Below are positions 56,201-64,000 of a DNA stretch of 64,000 bases, in pieces. The stretch is from Synaphobranchus kaupii (Eukaryota; Chordata; Actinopteri; Anguilliformes; Synaphobranchidae). Position numbers and translations under genes: made by a program. Below the pieces are notes generated by a model, which worked only from the letters and a program-made list of their open reading frames with translations, made no database searches and had not been told where the DNA came from. The stretch is from assembly GCA_029718625.1 (NCBI GenBank), contig CM056376.1:115382763-115446762 (forward strand). The letters are read 5' to 3'. Numbering within the stretch: the first letter of the stretch is position 1; every line of letters starts with the position of its first letter.

Positions 56201-57795
56201 AAGAAAAGGGAAGAGGAGTTTTAAACTGATCTTTGAGGAGCAGCAGAAGAAAAGGGAAGATGAGTTAAAACTGATCTTTGAGGAGCAGAAGAAGAACAGG
56301 GAAGAGCAGCAGAAGAACAGGGAAGAGCAGTTAAAAGTAAATTCTGATGAGTCTAGAAGAAGGGAAGAGGGAACTGAAGGAGGAGTGGAGAAAAGGGGAA
56401 GAGGTCCTGAGAATGACGATAAAAGAGACTCTGGAGAAAGAAAGAGGAGGAGTGCTTCCTACAGGGAGCAGAGGGAACAGTGAGTCTGACTACAAGTATT
56501 AAGTAATAATGGCATCAGTGTGCTGATAACTATGGCTGATAACCACAATACAACAATATAACTGTAGGAATCCATATACTGTAAAATATTACTGAATATT
56601 TTACTGGGCTCTGATGGGGCTGCTCAGACCACTAAAGGTATCTCTAAGTGTTTATATCTGATCAGTAGAATACAACTTTACATATGATTTTATTTTCATT
56701 AATATGTAAATGTGCTGAATGCCAAATCTTTGGCTTCCGTGTGTGGAAAGCGCATAACTGCCTGTCCTATTATTCACAGTGGGTCTGGACCCGGCTGCAG
56801 AGAGGCTGCCAGGAGGGTGCGCTGCTGTACCAGTCAACCTGGAGCTGAGGCTGGCACAGGTGGGAGAGGCCAAGACTACGAGCAGTGTAGCAGGGAAGGC
56901 CTTCCCCCAGGAAACAGAGACTTGGCCCAGCTCCTCAGACTGGTTCCACCGCACTGGATTGGTCAACACGGGGGGAGGGCGAGATGCAGGGTGCCATGAA
57001 AATCTGCCTGTCCGGGCACCCCGCCCCATCTGCGCGGTGCCTGTGGGGCCATATCTGTGGGGGGAGGAGTCGGGGCAGATTAGCAGGGAGCCAGACTCGG
57101 GGTGCAGGCCAGCCCTTTTTGGGGAGTTAATTCCCACAGGGGGAGAGGACCTCCAGCTGGCTGCCGGGATGCATGACAACGGGGATCAGGTCCTTAGCAA
57201 CGGCAACTTGGGCGACTGCGGCAGAGTTCCCGAGCTGCCAGGCGAGGAGGCGCAGGAGGAGGTACGGGGGGAGCGAGGGATCAGGGAGTGGGGAGCGGGG
57301 GGGACGGTGGGGGCAGGGGGCACGGGGCCGCAGTCACACAGGGGCAAACGGAGAGCTGCACAGAGGTGGGTGAAAGCGGGAGGGAGGAAGCAGAGGAGAG
57401 AGCGGAGGAACAGGTACAGGAACAGAGCAAGAGAGAAGGCTCAGGATGGGCGGTGCAGGATGAGAAGAAAGAGAGAGAGGTGAAGGGAAGGAGAGAGACG
57501 AAGGAGTGGTTTGCTGTGAAGCCCTATCTCCACCCTGTCGCCATGGTGCTGGGGGCAGTCATCGGTGCAGCTGCAGGGGCATTAAGGGGGGCGGTGGGGG
57601 GGCACAGGTGCAGGGGCAGCAATTGGAGCTGCAGTAGGAGCCCAGCTCATGGCTGTGCTGGGGGGTACACCAGGGACCACAAATGGAGACATACAAATAC
57701 CCACAATGCAGGACAGGACTGGGTCCACTCACAGCATGGAAAGATCTAGAACATACGCTTACAACAGCGAAGCCAAGGTCAGACCTGGAATATAG
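53284..57795 (+). CDS. GIMAP/AIG1-family GTPase gene with repetitive coiled coil; apparent frameshifts
   Basis: GIMAPs are immunity-associated GTPases found at intracellular membranes and in lymphocytes. Proposed exons are 53,284-53,347 (M-F-G-R-K-R-R-L; donor AATCA before GTGAGT), 55,191-56,479 and 56,780-57,795, all phase 1 and mutually compatible. Exon 2 encodes the AIG1 domain: P-loop G-E-S-R-A-G-K-S near 55,252, D-T-P-G-W near 55,387, and L-F-T-K-G-D near 55,596. After it comes a 15-residue tandem repeat (K-L-I-F-E-E-Q-Q-K-K-R-E), a predicted coiled coil. Exon 3 encodes a Gly/acidic linker and a hydrophobic Gly/Ala-rich C-terminus (V-L-G-A-V-I-G-A-A-A-G-A-L) that could anchor to membrane. 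The frame breaks by one base at about 56,221 (TTTT), 56,370 (GGG), in the G-rich 57,290-57,330 segment, and at 57,594-57,602 (7 G). All lie in or near homopolymers, so sequencing error is as likely as decay. The GTPase core itself is intact. No paralogue name is assigned. Confidence 0.78.
53350..53985. other. Intron 1 of the GIMAP gene, proximal part
   Basis: AT-rich, with a poly-A run near 53,570. No further exon is recognised. Confidence 0.4.
53990..54538 (+). mobile_element. Non-autonomous DNA element, GGCTGTGTCCGAATC family, 5'-truncated
   Basis: It aligns with 14,762-15,422 from the CATTCGGGAGCACACTTTTC stretch onward and ends GATTCGGACACAGCC. About 110 bp of the left end are missing. 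It lies in intron 1 of the GIMAP gene. Confidence 0.82.
54832..54905 (-). repeat. SINE tail fragment
   Basis: CATTTAGAAGCTGCTTTTAT and ACAATTTACACAGCTTACAT are a diverged L2-type SINE tail on the minus strand. Confidence 0.5.
55984..56330 (+). repeat. 45-bp coding minisatellite in the GIMAP gene
   Basis: About seven copies of a 45-bp unit encode the 15-residue K-L-I-F-E-E-Q-Q-K-K-R-E-E-E-L repeat. Unit identity is high. The sixth to seventh junction carries the extra T that breaks the frame. Each unit is close to four heptad turns, favouring a long helix. Confidence 0.92.
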
Positions 57796-57799
57796 AGAC

Positions 57800-58190
57800 A
57801 TTTTTGTGGGTGCACGTTTTCTTTTTTCTGTGGCAAAGAACATTTTTATATAGTGCGAAACATTTTTAAAAGATGGATTTGTTGGTGTTCAGAGCATGAC
57901 ATTCCTTTAAAAGTGTGTTCTTTAGATTATTTTCAATGTCTGCTTAAGAGGGGCAATGCTGGAGCGCTTGTGGCCAGAGAAAATGTATGTATTAAAATAT
58001 AAAAAATATTTTAAGTGAAGTTATTTGTACATTTTGGTCCCTGATTCTCTCAGCTTAAATATTTATCTTTTTTGAGCACCGGGACCAGTTGATGCAAAAT
58101 GACCCCATACCATGAAAAACCCACCATATATTTAGCACAGGATCCCTCTGATTCCAACCCACAGCTCATGTGCACAGCCTAAAAGCTCTT
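57800..58190. other. 3' flank of the GIMAP gene
   Basis: AT-rich. ATTAAA near 57,993 is a possible non-canonical poly(A) signal. No coding. Confidence 0.35.
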
Positions 58191-58194
58191 TTCT

Positions 58195-58450
58195 TTATAC
58201 TGTAAATATATATTATATATATTATTATATATATTTTATATATTATATTATATATATTATTTTTTTTTTTTACAAAATAGGTTACTGTACTGTAAACATT
58301 ACTGTTACCCATCTTTAGTGCAAAAAAGATGTTAATTAATTCACTGAAAGGAGTACAAGTGCAGTGTCACAGTCTGCATGTAACAGCAGAAGTTCGTTTG
58401 ATGAATGTAATTTGATGCAGTAGCTTATTATGTTTGACCACCACAGTCTG
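58195..58450 (+). repeat. Duplicated AT-rich segment, copy 1 (copy 2 at 59,140-59,370)
   Basis: Both copies run from TACTGTAAATAT through ATGTT(A/C)ATTAATTCA and CAGTGTCACAGTCTGCAT to GCAGTAGCTTATTATGTT, in direct orientation about 950 bp apart. Copy 1 has an extra (AT)n run at 58,205-58,260. Neither is coding. Confidence 0.85.
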
Positions 58451-59139
58451 ATATGTCCATAATGGCCATAATACCCAGTTCCTACTGAAATTCCTGCATC
58501 CCAGATTTACCCTCTTAATAATGACAAAAAAACGAATAATTTGAAATTAATTAATGAATTAATATCTTTATTGAATAGCTTGGATCATCACATTAATGAA
58601 TGGAACAATGGGCAATGTTCATGATTTATTTTAGAAAATTAAACAATAATTGTATTTAAAGCATGTTAGACATAAAACACACCAGTGATGCAACCGATTG
58701 TCAAAAACAAATGAACAATTTCCAACTTTTTTTTTACTGAAATAAACACTTTCCAAATTGCACTGTGAATTTTTTTTTTACTGAAATAAATTTGGTGAGG
58801 ATGGGTTATATTTAAATGAATATGATCTTATATCTTTTAAATTATTTGCCAGACAGAAACATACATTTGGACATCAAATTTCTGTGCAACCAACTTGTAT
58901 AATTTACTCCCAGCAGCAATAACAGCGAAAGGATAGTCACAGAGATAAATCTACTTTTCCTGTCAGTGTAACCGTGGTCAACAGATTGTAGCCCTTTTCT
59001 TACCTGAGTTTAATCAACAGTTTCCATCGTAACTGTTACTAAAGCACAGTCCTGCGCTTCACCTTGACTGAAGTGAATAATTTCCACTACCTGTACTGTG
59101 ACTCTCTCATACATGGAAACCATTATGGATTTGTGTCTT

Positions 59140-59370
59140 TGTACTGTAAATATGATATACACTTTTCTTTACTGTACTGTAACCTTTAATGTTACCCAAA
59201 TTATGTCTTTAGTCAAAAAAGAAGATGTTCATTAATTCAATGAAAGACGTACAATCACAGTGTCACAGTCTGCATAAATATAAAATGTAACTGTTTTGAA
59301 TGCTCCCTGATTAATGTAATTGGTTGCAGTAGCTTATTATGTTGGTTCAACTGTAGTGGACCACCGCAGG
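59140..59370 (+). repeat. Duplicated AT-rich segment, copy 2
   Basis: Second copy of 58,195-58,450. Its proximity suggests a local tandem-type duplication in the CaBP 3' flank. Confidence 0.85.
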
Positions 59371-59776
59371 ACGACTGCAGGCCATGCCAATCTTTCAAAT
59401 GCAGATGTATTCTGTGGCTTACAGTTGCTAAGGTCAGTTAGCATACGTGCATTAACGATAAATTATTGCTTGTTCCTGTTTGCATCGTCACCATGTCCTT
59501 TAATTTCCAGGACAGGTATCGCATTCCACTACCCATAATGTATTAACTGGACAAATAATAGAATTATTATCTTATCGTAAATATTATTTACATATTGGTT
59601 TTACATGTGGACAATTTAATGATAGATGGCTAAAAAATGTAAAAAGAAATGCATTTTCTTGTATACACAAAATAATAGTAGATGACATTTTCCATTTTCC
59701 CCAAAGAGGAGTCCACCGCCCACCAAAACCTGTCCCTTCCGCCTCCCTCCTTCCCCTTTTTCTGGCTCAGCTGGTG

Positions 59777-61386
59777 TCAACGGGACATCATACGGACAAA
59801 CTCTGTGGAGTGGACAGGGTCAGAGATAATTGTTAATGGAGGACTTATTCAAGGGAAAAGAATAAATCATGGATAAATATAGTTTTTTAAAAATGGTGAA
59901 AAATCAATAATTTGAAAAAGCACATTCACTTTCCAAAAATTTCAAGGCTCATTTAAAACTCACAAGAATTCACAAGTTAAAAAACAATAGCAGAGAAGTA
60001 AAAAAATAGTGAATGAATTACATAGATCATGTATATTAAAACTGTATATCCTCTCCAGCTCTATGCCTCCCTCCCTTTCTCTCTCTCTCTCCCTCCCTCT
60101 CTCTCTCTCTCTCCCTCCCTCTCTCTCTCTCACCCTCAAAGTCAACCAGTCCATCTCCATTCAGATCAACATCTCTCAGGATCTCATCAATCTCTCTGGG
60201 GTTCAGCTGTTCCCCCATTAGCTTCCTCATGGCCTCCCTCAGCTCAGGTAGGCTGATCTGGCCATCGCCGTTAGAGTCAAACTGAGAGGGAAAGAGAGGG
60301 GTGAGAGAGAGGCAGAGAGAAAGGGAGAGAGAGGGGGGAGAGGGAGAGAAAGAGGCAGAGAGAGAGGAAATGAGAAACCTGCACAGCATTTAACCTAAAT
60401 GTACAGAACATACCTCCCTGAAACCTGTATGACATTTAAAATAAAAATGCACAAAATGGTTCTCTCTCAGTAGTGGAGCGTGGGGGCTTGGGGCCGAGGG
60501 GTCTTCCGCTCCAGGGTCCTGACCTAGAGGCAGAATTGCACTGTATTTTTTCTAATTTAAATTTTTTTTATACTAACTCTTCCTGTTTTACTAGTAATAT
60601 AATTCTGAAATGGTATTACATGATAATAGGCATTATCCCATAAGAGATAGTTATGATTGGCTACAGGCTATTGTCATTTCAATGCAGTTCGTTCCTCGCA
60701 TACTTGTTTGTAGGGCCCCTGAATTGCAGGAGATGGGGGTGGGGCTTGCCTAGTGCCTTGTAAAAAGACGAAACAGTAATGCACTCAATCCATAGACCCT
60801 AGAATATAGGCTAATAATAGACCCATTTAATTTGTCTTTAAACAAAGGAGGATATGTGAGCTACCCTGGGGAAAAAAGTGTATCACCTTGGTAGGATACC
60901 ACAATAAATAGCCTACGGCGGACTTGATCATCAATGATTAAATGACAAAATATAGCTGGCGTTGTAACTATGAGTGCAAGCTACCCGCCTATTTTGCTTT
61001 ATTTATTTTCCATTGGGGGGGGGGGGGTGTTGTTGTTAGCGATATAGGGGACCACTTCCACACTCTCACCCCTCTATCGTGACACCCCCTCCTCCGCCCC
61101 TGGTCTCTCTGACCTAACTCGCCCCCCTATCGTGACACCCCCTCCTCCGCCCCTGGTCTCTCTGACCTAACTCGCCCCCCTATCGTGACACCCCTGCGTA
61201 TATTTACTAAAAACAATAAAGTTGATTAGTTAGTTAAAACATTCATTTTTAAAACATTTTTCATAAAACATTCATAGTTAAAAAAATCATTGCTTTCTGT
61301 ATTTATTTACATTTAATACACTGTCCCAACTTTTTTTGCAATTGAGGTTTGTATATTAAACAGACCTCCCTGACAATAGGGCACCA

Positions 61387-61425
<39 letters not shown>

Positions 61426-61749
61426 GGCACACATGGTTTTGTTAAAAATTATTATTTCTTGATGAGGGATTTTTTTTTTCTCAGAATAAATTTACTTCAA
61501 TTAAAGGTTGGATTTTTCTCATTTTTTTCAGTGTGAGATTAAGCTAATTCACCAAAAGGTACAAATTTTATAACCCTTTTTACTCATCTTTACCAGGGGT
61601 GCCAATAATTGTGGAGAGCACTGTATATATAAAACTTGCCTCCTTGAAGGCATCCCTTAGCTCCTTTACTCCAATCATGTCTGCAGTCTCTGCCAGCATC
61701 TTGGGGCCCATTAGATCAACAAACTCCTCAAAATCCACTTTTCCGCCAC
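59777..61749 (-). CDS. cabp2: Neuronal calcium-binding protein (CaBP2-like), last three exons
   Basis: CaBPs are calmodulin-like EF-hand calcium sensors that tune voltage-gated calcium channels and other targets in sensory and nerve cells. Three minus-strand exons are seen: 61,749-61,640 (110 bp), 60,281-60,134 (148 bp) and 59,802-59,777 (last 26 coding bases). Joined, they read from [16 protein letters not shown] (second half of EF2) through [13 protein letters not shown] to EF3 (D-S-N-G-D-G-Q-I-S...E) and EF4 (D-L-N-G-D-G-L-V-D...E), ending V-R-M-M-S-R-stop. Both loops keep Asp at positions 1 and 5 and Glu at 12, so both should bind calcium. Phases fit at each join. The intron after the 110-bp exon has a GC donor (GAG before GCAAGT). 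The sequence between the two calcium loops looks closest to CaBP2 from memory, but CaBP1/4/5 cannot be excluded. The exons with EF1 and the N-terminus are not in the window. Confidence 0.88.
60070..60130 (+). repeat. (CT)n microsatellite beside the CaBP EF3/4 exon
   Basis: CT/CCCT repeats immediately downstream (in gene direction) of the donor at 60,133. In the transcript this side is GA-rich. Confidence 0.9.
60287..60370 (+). repeat. (GA)n microsatellite on the other side of the exon
   Basis: GAGAGA/GGGAGAG repeats immediately upstream (in gene direction) of the acceptor at 60,283. In the transcript this is a CU-rich polypyrimidine tract. It is complementary to the repeat at 60,070-60,130. 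Confidence 0.9.
60400..61010. other. CaBP intron, gene-free
   Basis: AT-rich intron sequence without recognised elements. Confidence 0.4.
61081..61186 (+). repeat. 53-bp tandem duplication
   Basis: 61,081-61,133 and 61,134-61,186 are identical copies of a C-rich unit starting GACACCCCCTCCTCCGCCCC. It lies in a CaBP intron. Confidence 0.95.
61391..61423 (+). repeat. (TA)n microsatellite
   Basis: About 16 perfect TA units in a CaBP intron. Confidence 0.97.
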
Positions 61750-61752
61750 CTG

Positions 61753-62115
61753 CAGGACCAGAGTACCAGTTATAATCAGGACCAGAGTACCAGTTATAAT
61801 CAGGACCAGAGTACCAGTTATAATCAGGACCAGAGTACCAGTTACAATCAGGACCAGAGTACCAGTTACAATCAGGACCAGAGTACCAGTTATAATCAGG
61901 ACCAGAGTACCAGTTATAATCAGGACCATAGTACCAGTTATAATCTGGACCAGAGTACCAGTTACAATCAGGACCAGAATACCAGTTATAATCAGGACCA
62001 GAGTACCAGTTACAATCAGGACCAGAGTACCAGTTATAATCAGGACCAGAGTACCAGTTATAATCAGGACCAGAGTACCAGTTATAATCAGGACCAGAGT
62101 ACCAGTTATAATCAG
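61753..62115 (-). repeat. 24-bp minisatellite abutting a CaBP splice acceptor (about 15 copies)
   Basis: The plus-strand unit CAGGACCAGAGTACCAGTTA + TAAT is repeated about 15 times with few changes. The array begins within a few bases of the acceptor AG at 61,751-61,750, so it provides the branch-point and pyrimidine region of this intron. A minus-strand frame through it (V-L-I-I-T-G-T-L repeats) is an artefact or a possible retained-intron extension. Confidence 0.95.
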
Positions 62116-62119
62116 TAAA

Positions 62120-62500
62120 TCACGGGCAGAGCCCTGGAATCAATCAACATTTGTCCGTAAGAAAATTCAAGTGTTACAGTTTTACTTCAGTTTTAGTGAT
62201 CACTGAATTCGACAAACTGTGCTTATGAAGACAAAAAAAAATTCTTGCTTTAATTGTCTAGTCAAAGTTAAGGGTGCATGTTCATTGACTCCCAGCCAAC
62301 ACCGTACAAAAATATGAACAGTAAAAAGAAGATATTTTATCGAGACAACTTGATATATCCTGAATGAATGGTATGTGTAATAAATAAATTTTGATGTCAC
62401 AGCAGTACATCTAGTTGTGGGTGTACAATATTGTGTGTGACATTCTGTTGTGGTTGGTGAGGTAGTGGTTTGTGGTCAGAGCAAAGTAGCACTGTGCTGT
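62120..62500. other. Gene-free stretch
   Basis: Probably CaBP intron or 5' region. No EF1 exon was found here or further right. Confidence 0.35.
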
Positions 62501-62502
62501 GT

Positions 62503-62665
62503 AAAATGGTAAATGGACTGCATTTATATAGCGCTTTTATACATTGTGTTTGTGCAGTGGTATATTCTGTGTTTGTGCAGCTGGTATATGCTGTGTTTGT
62601 GCAGTGGTATGCAGTGGGATATTCTGCGTTTGTGCAGTGGAATGTAGTGGTACTGTATATGCTGT
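62503..62665 (+). repeat. Common fish repeat plus a short tandem array
   Basis: AATGGTAAATGGACTGCATT then TATATAGCGCTTTTATAC is a very widespread fish repeat core. It is followed by four to five imperfect copies of a TATTCTGTGTTTGTGCAGTG unit. Confidence 0.75.
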
Positions 62666-62851
62666 TGAAGTAATGCATAACATATAATCGCTGCCTAAAA
62701 CAGGCAGGGCATAGAACTAAGTAGTCCCGCCCCCTCCTGTCCCTGGCTGGTCCCAGAAGACTGCCGGAAGCTAATACCTTTCCCACATTGGGATCTTTCA
62801 GTCACCCTTATGATGATATATGGCATATATAGACCAACCTTTGACACATAC

Positions 62852-62990
62852 AGTGCAGTCCAAAAGTATTTGGACCGTGACACAATTTTTGTTTTGGCTC
62901 TGTACTCCAGCACATTGGATAAATAAAGTCATCATATTTTATATTTGGTTGCATATCCTTTGCATGCCATGACTTCCAACAACATCAAAA
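62852..62990 (+). mobile_element. Tc1-like element fragment (left end only)
   Basis: ACAGTGCAGTCCAAAAGTAT then TTGGACCGTGAC matches the terminal-repeat style of a common fish Tc1-like family. The adjacent GGTTGCATATCCTTTGCATG links it to the fragment at 43,595. The right end is absent. Confidence 0.65.
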
Positions 62991-63174
62991 GACTCTTCAT
63001 ATCTTATTTTCTGGTACTCTTACAAGTGATACTATAACCTCTCTGCATTTGAATGGATCTCTATGGGAATTGGGGGGTGAGACTAGATTAAACCGTGAAT
63101 TACACGGGAATAGTGTGGAACACATGGTTGATTAAATGGCTATAAATTTAACTTTTTGATTAAAAGTCATTAAC

Positions 63175-63330
63175 GGTCTGGGGTATCAAACTAGCCTCAA
63201 ACCACCACTCTGCTGCCAAATATGCAGTAGATATGGATGGATCACTTTAAGGGTGGTTTCTCCTGACTTATTTTTCCATAGTTCAATAGGAAAATGAGTC
63301 AGGGGAAACAAACTTAAAGTGATGTGATTA
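63175..63330 (+). repeat. Palindromic repeat, inverted partner of 29,057-29,200
   Basis: TTTCTCCTGACTTATTTTTC and GGAAAATGAGTCAGGGGAAA form the same foldback, with ATATGCAGTAGATATGGATG beside it as in the other copy. Confidence 0.75.
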
Positions 63331-63339
63331 TTTTTAGTA

Positions 63340-63680
63340 TTACTACATGATTACCAAATGATAACGGTTAACTTGTCTGTTTGCACAGTGAATAAACTTA
63401 GTAGCAAGCTAATGTTAGTTAACGTTTCCTCGGCCGAGAGTCCCAGGAGCCAAAGTGTTGTCGAGTGTTATATCGTGCAGACTGTTTCCGAGCAAGTCCA
63501 AGCTGGCCTGCTTGAGGTCAGTTGTATGTCGACATTAGCCTATATTGGAGTGAATGTTACGGTCTAAATAGCGCTCTCATCTCGCTGTCACCTGTGTTGT
63601 GAGAAGGCGCAGAGTAGCCTACAGCGCTAACGATGCTGGCCTCTCAAAAGATGCTGACAAAGCACTGACTGTTTCAGACA
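63340..63680. other. Gene-free stretch
   Basis: A 69-codon open frame (63,358-63,567) has no recognisable similarity. Nothing else is seen. Confidence 0.35.
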
Positions 63681-63681
63681 C

Positions 63682-63897
63682 AGTGTTGCCAGATGCCTGA
63701 ATGAATTTCCCCCCCAAAAAATTCTGAAAATCCCCCATCTTCAATTGAGTCCCATACAATTTTCTCCACAATTTCCCCCCATTTCTCATTTTAAAATCCC
63801 ACATCTATCATTGACTCCCGTACATTTGTTCTTTAAAAATTCCCCCATGAATTTTTAAAATCCCCTACATTTAGGGGCAATCCCCCAGTCTGGCAAC
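63682..63897. mobile_element. MITE-like repeat with GTTGCCAGA ends
   Basis: CAGTGTTGCCAGATGC at the left and GTCTGGCAACCC at the right are inverted, with a C- and A-rich interior (repeated AATCCCCCA-like units). GTTGCCAGA ends are common in vertebrate DNA repeats. The target duplication is unclear. Confidence 0.5.
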
Positions 63898-64000
63898 CCT
63901 ATTCAGACGACGATAATATAATATATTTATGCATCACTCCGATTGCCGGTTGGAGGCTCTGGTCTCTGATCTTCCCCCTCCATGGTGCACGGGCGCAGGA

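Noticed and set aside
61711..61929. A repetitive V-L-I-I-T-G-T-L peptide frame
   Set aside because: It is the translation of a 24-bp minisatellite in an intron. The real coding part is only the 110-bp exon, in a different context.
1..64000. CRISPR arrays, bacterial operons, riboswitches
   Set aside because: The window is animal nuclear DNA. The tandem arrays seen are minisatellites without spacer structure.

Overview
This window looks like nuclear DNA from a teleost fish. It is AT-rich, carries few genes, and is crowded with fish-type transposable elements: Tc1/mariner, piggyBac and hAT-like MITEs, Rex1/CR1-, L2- and L1-like LINEs, tRNA-derived SINEs with an L2-type tail, and solo LTRs. The host genes have introns and are typical of teleosts. 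The species cannot be fixed from the sequence alone.

Layout. 0-9 kb holds an L1-like LINE end, a 1.87 kb solo LTR with a 5-bp target duplication, and a structurally intact Tc1-type transposon. 9.8-14.2 kb holds two phase-compatible candidate exons of an unrecognised Cys-rich minus-strand gene; the intron between them is filled by a Rex1/CR1-like LINE that was itself hit by a piggyBac-type MITE and an LTR. 14.2-29.3 kb is a mosaic of DNA-element copies, SINEs, an L2 LINE, a dead Tc1 copy and a Sleeping Beauty-type terminal repeat. 30.08-35.55 kb (minus) is a very large interferon-inducible GTPase (GVIN/VLIG) gene with a giant last exon, a fibronectin-III exon and a possible short exon. 36-44 kb is repeats, including blocks in the same order as blocks at 14-22 kb. 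44.83-49.78 kb (+) is a two-exon C2H2 zinc-finger gene. 53.28-57.80 kb (+) is a GIMAP/AIG1-family GTPase gene with a repetitive coiled coil and several homopolymer-associated frameshifts. 59.78-61.75 kb (minus) holds the last three exons of a neuronal calcium-binding protein gene (CaBP, closest to CaBP2), whose 5' exons lie outside the window.

How genes relate. GVIN and GIMAP proteins are both immune-associated GTPases and lie about 18 kb apart, with a zinc-finger gene between them, a kind of neighbourhood common in fast-evolving fish immune regions. The CaBP gene is a separate calcium-sensor gene. I saw no CRISPR, operon, rRNA gene or convincing functional tRNA gene. Exon joins were inferred from splice motifs and reading-frame phase, without transcript data.
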